A stretch of 6,566 bases of DNA from Sandaracinaceae bacterium (GTDB lineage: Bacteria; Myxococcota_A; Polyangia; Polyangiales; JAFGIB01). How positions within the stretch are numbered: position 1 is the stretch's first letter; each line of letters begins with the position of its first letter. Positions 1 through 4,531 of this stretch are shown piece by piece. Location of the stretch: the NCBI GenBank assembly GCA_017881145.1, contig JADGRG010000635.1:1-6566 (forward strand), written 5' to 3'. Under the pieces are notes generated by a model, which worked only from the letters and a program-made list of their open reading frames with translations, was not told the origin of the DNA and did not search any database. The translations under genes were made by a program, and so were the position numbers.

Positions 1-29
1 GCATGGGCGTGCCTCGCCTGGCCCGCTAA
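1..29 (+). CDS. Possible C-terminal tail of the intron-encoded reverse transcriptase/maturase (partial)
   Basis: A reading frame enters from the left edge and ends at TAA 27-29; the last residues would be MGVPRLAR. Intron-encoded maturases normally end a short distance before domain V, and this stop lies about 15 nt before the domain V stem, so the position fits. Eight residues are too few to identify a protein, and any frame must end somewhere, so this is an inference from position only. Confidence 0.25.
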
Positions 30-43
30 CCTCAACTCTGCGA

Positions 44-75
44 ACCGCCGTGTACGGATCCGTATGCACGGTGGT
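44..75 (+). ncRNA. Group II intron domain V (catalytic hairpin)
   Basis: A 9-bp lower stem (44-52 with 67-75, including one G-T wobble at 47/72) carries a two-base bulge on the 3' side (65-66) and a 4-bp upper stem (53-56 with 61-64) closed by the tetraloop GATC (57-60). A lower stem, a two-nucleotide 3'-side bulge and a short capped upper stem define domain V, the metal-binding catalytic centre of the ribozyme. The triad CGC at 46-48, whose G pairs with U, matches the known CGC alternative to the AGC triad. The upper stem is one or two pairs shorter than usual, and GATC is not the usual GNRA loop. Confidence 0.8.
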
Positions 76-77
76 GT

Positions 78-118
78 GGGAGGGGATCGGCGAGGCATTC
101 CTCGCCGGCCCCTATCCC
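78..118 (+). ncRNA. Group II intron domain VI with bulged branch-point A114
   Basis: Bases 78-81 pair with 115-118. A114 is then left unpaired. Bases 82-85 pair with 110-113 (one G-T), there is an A/C mismatch (86/109) and a T-G wobble (87/108), and a perfect 8-bp stem 88-95/100-107 closes on the loop CATT. An unpaired A on the 3' arm near the base of a long helix is the hallmark of domain VI, whose 2'-OH attacks the 5' splice site. The distance of 7 nt to the AT at 120-121 agrees with the expected 3' end. Confidence 0.8.
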
Positions 119-121
119 GAT

Positions 122-500
122 CCCGCTCCCAAGGCTCGTCGCATGGTGCGACTTCCTAGCGCGGCCACGTCGCCAGAAGAACCACCAAAAGTGGAGCAAA
201 GAACCCTGCGTCCATTTGAGGTTGAGCAATCATCGAGCGAAGGCCGATTCCCACCGTCATCCGGTCGCCTTCGTGCAAATAGCGAATCGTCGGCGAGAGC
301 ATGAATGGTCCAGCATCTCCGACACCGGTGCCGGTCACCCGCGACGAGAAGCGCGAGTGGCCGACGCCAAGGACACAGCCAATCTGGAGTCTATTTGCCG
401 ACATGGAACCGCCCAAATGCAAAGACAGGCCTGGCTGCGTGCCAGGCGATAGCCGGCATAACCACCACCCAGTCTGCCAGCCGCCCAGCCCCGCGTCACC
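122..500. other. Gap without a recognised gene, downstream of the intron
   Basis: Several short frames are open here on both strands, but none shows a recognisable protein, a good ribosome binding site or the steady third-position G/C preference seen in the genes further right. If the intron end at 121 is right, the first bases are its 3' exon, that is, the original target site. The stretch may be remnants of an older mobile element or of the gene that the intron or its neighbours disrupted, but no family could be named. Confidence 0.45.
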
Positions 501-1234
501 CGCCTGAGCAGCTACCCCTGGCGGCGGAACAAGACGGCTTGCTGCTGACACTCGGTGCCGATCCGTTCCCGGCCATCAACGACGTGATGCGCTGCGGCAC
601 AGGCGACATGCCGTCGGCGCAGGATGTGCTGCAGCGCGCGAGCGCCTTCTTCACCAGCCACCAGCGCGGCTTCGGCATTCGCACGCGCGCTCATGTCGAT
701 GGCGATCTGATCGAGCTGTGCAAAGCGCGCGGCTTGTTCCTGATCGGCGAAAGTCCGGGCCTGGGAGTCACCAGGCCCGTGCCGGATTCTGCGCTCCCGA
801 GCGCAGCCCGTAGCTTCGAGCTGCGCCACGTTCAGGATGCCGCCAGCGCGGCCGACTTCGTGCAGGTGTGCAGCGCGAGCTACGCCACGCTCGGCCTACC
901 CGCTGCGAGCGCAAGCAAGCTCTTCGCGCACCCGGAGCGCCTGCTCGAGCCACACATGCGCAGCGTAGTCGCGTACGACGGGCCAGCACCGATCAGCGCC
1001 GCGCTGGCGTTCTTGAGTCACGGCATCGGCGGTGTGTATTGGGTCGGGACGGTGCCTGGCGCGCGCGGTCGCAGCGCGGCCGCGTACTGCACGCAGGCCG
1101 TGACCAACTGGTGCTTCGACCAAGCAGTGAGCGCCGTCGCGCTGCAGGCGAGCAAGCAAGGCGAGCCCATCTACCGCGCGCTGGGCTTTGCAGAGTTCGC
1201 GCGCTACCCGTGGTTTCTGTGCGGGCCCGCTTGA
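305..1234 (+). CDS. GNAT-family N-acetyltransferase, 5' end uncertain or truncated
   Basis: Predicted acetyl-CoA-dependent N-acyltransferase; substrate unknown. Numbered from ATG 305 (309 aa), the GNAT fold covers about residues 170-300. Motif A is the strand YWVGTVPGARGRSA with the pyrophosphate-binding loop (R254-A259), followed by the helix AAYCTQAVTNWCFDQ. Motif B is ALQASKQGEPIYRALGF, the LxAS...YxxLGF signature typical of this superfamily. In the RxxGxG/A loop a Ser (S257) replaces the usual Gly. Residues 79-165 (LLLTLGADPFPAINDVMR onwards) look like the N-terminal extension common in this GNAT subgroup. Residues 1-75 do not look like protein: they are rich in Arg, Thr, Pro and Gln, and third-position G/C is lower. 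Alternative starts are TTG 395 and TTG 539. No start has a convincing ribosome binding site, so the gene may be a 5'-truncated remnant. Confidence 0.72.
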   Translation: MVQHLRHRCRSPATRSASGRRQGHSQSGVYLPTWNRPNAKTGLAACQAIAGITTTQSASRPAPRHPPEQLPLAAEQDGLLLTLGADPFPAINDVMRCGTGDMPSAQDVLQRASAFFTSHQRGFGIRTRAHVDGDLIELCKARGLFLIGESPGLGVTRPVPDSALPSAARSFELRHVQDAASAADFVQVCSASYATLGLPAASASKLFAHPERLLEPHMRSVVAYDGPAPISAALAFLSHGIGGVYWVGTVPGARGRSAAAYCTQAVTNWCFDQAVSAVALQASKQGEPIYRALGFAEFARYPWFLCGPA

Positions 1235-1548
1235 GCTGGGCGGCCGCTCACTTCGTAGGCGACAGGGTATCGAAGTCGACGAGCCCTCGCTTGGGCGGCT
1301 GTCACGATCGCGAGCACCGCGTAGTCGATCGCTCGATAGCTCGGTCGCCGCACGTCGTTGAAGCGCGCGGCCTGCGGGGGACGCCTTATAACAAAGGGCG
1401 CTGCCGTTGTTCACGATCACCTCGAGGTCGAGCGACTTGCCGCCGTGCGCTGCAAATTTTCCTTGCACCCGCCGGTCTCGTCACTAAGGCTGCTCGGCAT
1501 GTCTAGCTGGGCGCTGCGACTGGCTCCGGCTGCACCAGGGCAGCGTGC
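1235..1548. other. Intergenic region upstream of the sigma-factor operon
   Basis: No complete gene is seen on the + strand. It should contain the promoter of the sigma-factor operon. A TATAAC at 1387-1392 resembles a -10 box but has no partner at a normal distance, and a TTGCAC at 1463-1468 resembles a -35 box without a good -10. Neither is strong enough to call. The left half overlaps a possible broken minus-strand gene, listed separately. Confidence 0.4.
1250..1468 (-). pseudogene. Possible frameshifted gene fragment of unknown family
   Basis: On the minus strand, a frame from GTG 1468 reads MQGKFAAHGGKSLDLEVIVNNGSA and then degrades. A second minus-strand frame, blocked upstream by two stops, becomes protein-like exactly there (AARFNDVRRPSYRAIDYAVL and on to YPVAYEVS). 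Joining the two near 1390-1400 gives about 73 residues of plausible sequence with G/C-rich third positions in both parts. This is what a gene fragment with one frameshift would look like. No family was recognised, and chance open frames are common in GC-rich DNA. Confidence 0.22.
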
Positions 1549-2160
1549 ATGACCTTGCTTCAGAGCGATCGGACGCTGCTGCAAGCGTTCCGCGCTGGCG
1601 AGCGGGACGCGCTGCGTCGCGTCTACGTTCACTACTTCGATGCGGTGCGGGCCGTGTTTGCGCGCGGCTTTGGGCTGCTAGGTGCGCCGCCCCGACACGT
1701 GCCGGGGATCGCGGACCGCGGTGCGCAGCTCGACGGCGTGCAGGATGCCTTCGTGCGCGCGTTCGAGGAGCGTGCACGTCTGGCCTACGATGCCCTCAGG
1801 CCCTATCAGCCTTATCTCCTACGGATCGCCAAGAACCTGCGCATCGATCAACTGCGTGCAGCAGGTCGGCCGGGACACGACCTCGCCGTCACGTTCGACG
1901 ATCAGCTTCGCGAGGCGCAGCCGGCGGACGTCAGCGCGGAAGACGACCTGCACTTTCGCACGCTCAGTGCCGCCACGCGAAGCTTCCTCGAAGAGCTCGA
2001 CACCGAGTCGCAACGCTTCGTAGAGCTGCGCTTCGTCGAGGAGCTGTCGCAAGCCGACGTGGCAGCTCGGATGGGCGTGACGCGGCGGCGGGCTCGCACC
2101 CTCGAGGCCCAGGTGCAGCAGGGGCTTGCCCGTTTCTTGAAAAAACGCGGGCTCCGCTGA
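1549..2160 (+). CDS. ECF-type sigma-70 family RNA polymerase sigma factor
   Basis: A 203-residue sigma factor that would direct RNA polymerase core to a specific promoter set. Region 2 spans about residues 10-105: the region 2.1 helix RRVYVHYFDAVRAVF, the 2.2 core-binding helix LDGVQDAFVRAFEE, and the -10-recognition part YQPYLLRIAKNLRIDQLRA. Region 4 spans about 139-200, with the helix-turn-helix SQADVAARMGVTRRRARTLE reading the -35 element. No region 1 or 3 is seen, as in ECF (group 4) factors. About 15 extra residues (roughly 37-60, PPRHVPG) sit between regions 2.1 and 2.2. The ATG at 1549 has AGGG at 1537-1540, 8 nt upstream. It is the first gene of a probable operon with the membrane protein and caspase downstream, so its control may involve them. 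Confidence 0.9.
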   Translation: MTLLQSDRTLLQAFRAGERDALRRVYVHYFDAVRAVFARGFGLLGAPPRHVPGIADRGAQLDGVQDAFVRAFEERARLAYDALRPYQPYLLRIAKNLRIDQLRAAGRPGHDLAVTFDDQLREAQPADVSAEDDLHFRTLSAATRSFLEELDTESQRFVELRFVEELSQADVAARMGVTRRRARTLEAQVQQGLARFLKKRGLR

Positions 2161-2244
2161 TTTTCACCGGCCCAAGCGGCCACCTTCATCGTAGTACGGG
2201 GGGTAAAGGCACGCGTCTTCTTGGCGAAGGTGCACGGCAAGACC

Positions 2245-2865
2245 ATGGAAGAACCCGACCTCGCGCGGCTGCTGTCCGGCAGGAATCGGCCTTCGGTGCT
2301 CGAAAAGGAAGCTGCTTTCGAGCAGGTGATGGCGCGCATGCCGAAACGCCCGAGCCGCTGGCTGCGCGGCGTGGGGCTGTCGACGGCGGGCGCGTTGGCG
2401 GCTGCGTTGATGGTTTGGCTGAGCTCATCGAGACACGCGACCGAGCTCGGCGAGCTTGCAGCCCGCGGCGCGGCGACCACAGTCCCAAACAGCTTCGAGC
2501 TTGTCTGCGGCCTGCGCAAAGCAGCCGGGCACTGCGTGCAGGGAGACAAGCTTGGCTTCGTGGTGCATGCGCCTGCAGATCGCTTCTTTGCTGCGTTTGC
2601 CCGTCGATCCGATGGGACCGTCCTTTGGTATTGGCCAGCGCTTGCCGGCAAGAGCATCCCAGCCAGCGCGCTCGCTGCGCTCAATGCCAGCTCCGACGCC
2701 GTGCTGCTCGACTCCGCGCACGTAGCAGGGCGCTACACGATCTTCGGTGTGTTCTCGACTCGGCCGCTCGGTCGCGAAGCCATCCAAAGCGCGCTCGGGG
2801 CCGACCTTAGCGGACGCGTCGGCATCGAGGTCGTGCAACGTGCGCTCTCCGTGGAGGCGCCATGA
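2245..2865 (+). CDS. Single-pass membrane protein with DUF4384-like extracytoplasmic domain; candidate anti-sigma factor
   Basis: From ATG 2245 the protein has 206 residues: a charged cytoplasmic N-terminus (1-40), one membrane helix (about 43-60, GVGLSTAGALAAALMVWL) and an external domain of about 145 residues. The external part (C88, C97, GDKLGFVVHAP, then FAAFARRSDGTVLWYWP, SIPASALAAL and YTIFGVFSTRPL) resembles DUF4384-type domains found with bacterial caspase-like proteins; this is by pattern, not search. C88 and C97 could form a disulfide. Its place directly after an ECF sigma gene and its topology fit an anti-sigma factor. However, the cytoplasmic part is shorter than the usual anti-sigma domain and lacks the zinc HxxxCxxC motif. 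TTG 2221, with AAAGG 11 nt upstream, is an alternative start adding MAKVHGKT. Its stop overlaps the caspase start (ATGA), implying coupled translation. Confidence 0.75.
   Translation: MEEPDLARLLSGRNRPSVLEKEAAFEQVMARMPKRPSRWLRGVGLSTAGALAAALMVWLSSSRHATELGELAARGAATTVPNSFELVCGLRKAAGHCVQGDKLGFVVHAPADRFFAAFARRSDGTVLWYWPALAGKSIPASALAALNASSDAVLLDSAHVAGRYTIFGVFSTRPLGREAIQSALGADLSGRVGIEVVQRALSVEAP
2853..2857 (+). promoter_or_regulatory. Ribosome binding site of the caspase gene
   Basis: GGAGG lies 4 nt before the ATG at 2862, inside the last codons of the preceding gene. Together with the ATGA stop/start overlap it fixes the start of the caspase gene and supports translational coupling of the two genes. 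Confidence 0.7.
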
Positions 2866-4436
2866 GGTGCTGGCTTGTTGCTTCCCTGCTGCTCTTCGCC
2901 AGCGCGGGGTTGGTCCAACGCGCGCACGCTGAACGCGTGGTGTACGCCCTTGCCATTGGCAACAACGCGCCGCCGGTCGCGCGCACGGAGCTGCCGCTTC
3001 TGCACTATGCCGACGACGACGCTGTCCGCTACTACGAGCTCTTGCGCCGCGCGGGTACACACGCGCAGCTCTTGACCGTGCTCGATGCCAGCACCGAGCG
3101 GCGCTTTCCGGGGCTTGCTGCTCGAGCGTCGGCTCCCACGCTCGCGAACTTGCGCCGCGCACTAACAGCCTTCCGAGCGTCGATGCAGCAAGAGCGCGCG
3201 CACGGCAACGAGCCAGTGCTCTTCCTGACGTTCAGTGGACACGGCGCGATCACCGAGCAGGGCGAGCCGTTCCTCGCACTTGCCGACGAGAATCTCACGC
3301 GCAGCGTGCTCTACGACGAAATCCTGCCCGCGTTCTGGGACCTGCCCGTGCACTTGATCATCGATGCTTGCGAAGCGGGTGCGCTGGTTGGTGCTCGCGG
3401 CGCCTTCGACAGCACGCTGGACGCGCCGCACACCCTGCTCGGTGCAGATGCCGCGCAGCTGGTCCGTGAACATTCGCTGGCACGCTTCCCGAACGTGGGC
3501 GCGCTGGTTGCAAGCTCCGCCGGTCAAGAAGCGCACGAATGGTCGAGGATCGAGTCGGGCGTGTTCACGCACGAAATCGTCTCGGGGTTGCTCGGCGCGG
3601 CCGACGTCAACGGCGACGGGCGCATCGAATACAGCGAGGTACAAAGCTTCGTCGCTGCCGCCAATCGTGATGTGTCCGATCCGCGTGCTCGGCCAGAAGT
3701 GATCGCCCTGCCACCCGCAAACAACCGGCACGCCGTGTTGATCGACCTCGGCCAGCTCCACGACGTGGCGTTCCTGCGCGGCGATGCCGGAGCACTCGGG
3801 CGCTTTCACGTGGAGCTCGAAAATGGCCTGCGCTGGCTCGAAGCAAACCTCGACAGCAAGCTTCGCGTGGTGCTCGCCTTGCCGCGCGGCGTCGAGGCTT
3901 ACGTGCGCACGGCCACGCGCGATGCCGTGGTGCCCGCGACGACGGGTGCGCTCTCGCTGCGCAGCCTCAGCTTCGCTGCGCCTGCCGATACCGGACGCGG
4001 TGGCATCGACAGCTCCTATCGCAAGGACTTGTTTCAGCGGCCCTTCGGTCCCGACTACTATCGTGGTTTCATCGACGCCACGGGTGTGCCCGGCGTGGAG
4101 TTCTCACGCACTCGTTCGCTTGCGACGCGCGCTGCAGCTCGCTCGAAGCTGCCTGCCGTCGTCGCCTTCGGCGCCGGGGCAGCGGCTCTCGCGGTCGCGG
4201 TCGTGACGGGCGCGCTTGCGCTGCACACCAAAGCCGACTTCGACGACACCCAGCTGATGCGCAGGGCCTCGGAGCTCGACAACCGCTACCGCACGCAGAC
4301 CACGATCAGTGCCGTGGCGCTGGCACTGGCTGCGGTTGGCGGCGCCACCGGTTGGGTGCTTTGGCCAGCCGCCGCGGTTGGCGGCGAGCAGCATGTCGGC
4401 ATCGAGCTGCAGCTCGGCATGCAGAGGCGCTGGTGA
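2862..4436 (+). CDS. Caspase-family (peptidase C14-like) protein, exported, membrane-anchored, with EF-hand
   Basis: 524 residues. A signal peptide (1-23, hydrophobic core then AHA) is followed by a caspase-like domain, about 24-240: a first strand YALAIGNN; a helix with HYADDDAVRYYELL; the catalytic His in LFLTFSGHG (H127); and the catalytic Cys in HLIIDACEAG (C170). This His/Cys pair defines the clan CD fold shared by metacaspases and bacterial caspase homologues. A canonical EF-hand loop follows (D248-E259, DVNGDGRIEYSE), then an unassigned, probably beta-rich region (about 285-415, including FGPDYYRGF). Two membrane helices close the protein (about 431-452 and 481-502), joined by a charged 25-residue loop. 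The protease would thus face outside the cytoplasm. It is probably co-transcribed with the sigma factor and the membrane protein it overlaps. Substrate and whether calcium controls it are unknown. Confidence 0.88.
   Translation: MRCWLVASLLLFASAGLVQRAHAERVVYALAIGNNAPPVARTELPLLHYADDDAVRYYELLRRAGTHAQLLTVLDASTERRFPGLAARASAPTLANLRRALTAFRASMQQERAHGNEPVLFLTFSGHGAITEQGEPFLALADENLTRSVLYDEILPAFWDLPVHLIIDACEAGALVGARGAFDSTLDAPHTLLGADAAQLVREHSLARFPNVGALVASSAGQEAHEWSRIESGVFTHEIVSGLLGAADVNGDGRIEYSEVQSFVAAANRDVSDPRARPEVIALPPANNRHAVLIDLGQLHDVAFLRGDAGALGRFHVELENGLRWLEANLDSKLRVVLALPRGVEAYVRTATRDAVVPATTGALSLRSLSFAAPADTGRGGIDSSYRKDLFQRPFGPDYYRGFIDATGVPGVEFSRTRSLATRAAARSKLPAVVAFGAGAAALAVAVVTGALALHTKADFDDTQLMRRASELDNRYRTQTTISAVALALAAVGGATGWVLWPAAAVGGEQHVGIELQLGMQRRW
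3603..3638 (+). other. EF-hand calcium-binding loop within the caspase gene
   Basis: The twelve codons encode DVNGDGRIEYSE. Positions 1 (D), 3 (N), 5 (D), 6 (G), 8 (I) and 12 (E) all match the EF-hand consensus, and helix-forming sequence follows (VQSFVAAANRD). Calcium binding is therefore likely; a single loop would need a partner loop or another stabilising contact. Confidence 0.75.
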
Positions 4437-4531
4437 TCGAGCAACGAACGCGAATCGTGCGGCCCATGCGCGCGGCAGCTGCGTATAGACGAGCAGGGAC
4501 ACGAAAGAGCGCACAGTGCTCGGAGGATCCA
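4437..4531 (+). promoter_or_regulatory. Short intergenic region before the lipoprotein gene, with a small hairpin beside the ribosome binding site
   Basis: The 95-bp gap contains a possible hairpin, GAGCGC-aca-GTGCTC (4507-4521, one G-T pair), abutting the ribosome binding site GGAGGA (4522-4527), which lies 4 nt before ATG 4532. The strong site decides this start over the upstream in-frame starts. TATAGA near 4486 could be a -10 element, but no matching -35 was found, so it is unclear whether the gene has its own promoter or is read from the operon upstream. Confidence 0.4.

Larger units (their letters stand above)
1..121 (+). mobile_element. 3' end of a group II intron (partial, continues left of window)
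   Basis: Two consecutive RNA hairpins have the architecture of group II intron domains V and VI, followed by an AY dinucleotide (AT at 120-121). The bulged adenosine in domain VI (A114) lies 7 nt before that boundary, the distance expected between branch point and 3' splice site. The 3' exon would therefore start at 122. Group II introns are self-splicing retroelements whose reverse transcriptase/maturase is encoded in domain IV, upstream of domain V, so the remainder should lie left of position 1. Whether the copy is full length or active cannot be judged. The fold was done by eye; the family assignment rests on the shape and spacing of both domains together. Confidence 0.82.

Noticed and set aside
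32..229. Minus-strand frame over the intron end (contains RAYGSVHGGSQS)
   Set aside because: This peptide is the antisense translation of intron domain V, an RNA structure, so it is not a gene.
156..551. 131-codon minus-strand frame ending in a hydrophobic stretch (FFAPLLVVLLA)
   Set aside because: No ribosome binding site, no recognised family, and it overlaps the GNAT N-terminal region in the other direction; the hydrophobic end alone is not enough.
1232..1250. Short inverted repeat TGAGC/GCTCA after the GNAT stop as a terminator
   Set aside because: Only 5 bp with a GC-rich loop and no T run; too weak to call.
896..1468. 190-codon minus-strand frame across the GNAT 3' half
   Set aside because: Only its first 24 residues look protein-like; the rest is antisense to the GNAT gene. 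The credible part is listed as a possible frameshifted fragment.
1545..2810. Long + strand frame (421 codons) overlapping the sigma and membrane-protein genes
   Set aside because: It is out of frame with both, very rich in Arg and Ala, and has no domain; it is a shadow of GC-rich coding sequence.
3162..3809. 215-codon minus-strand frame inside the caspase gene
   Set aside because: The + strand frame has clear catalytic motifs and an EF-hand; this one has no motif and follows from codon bias.
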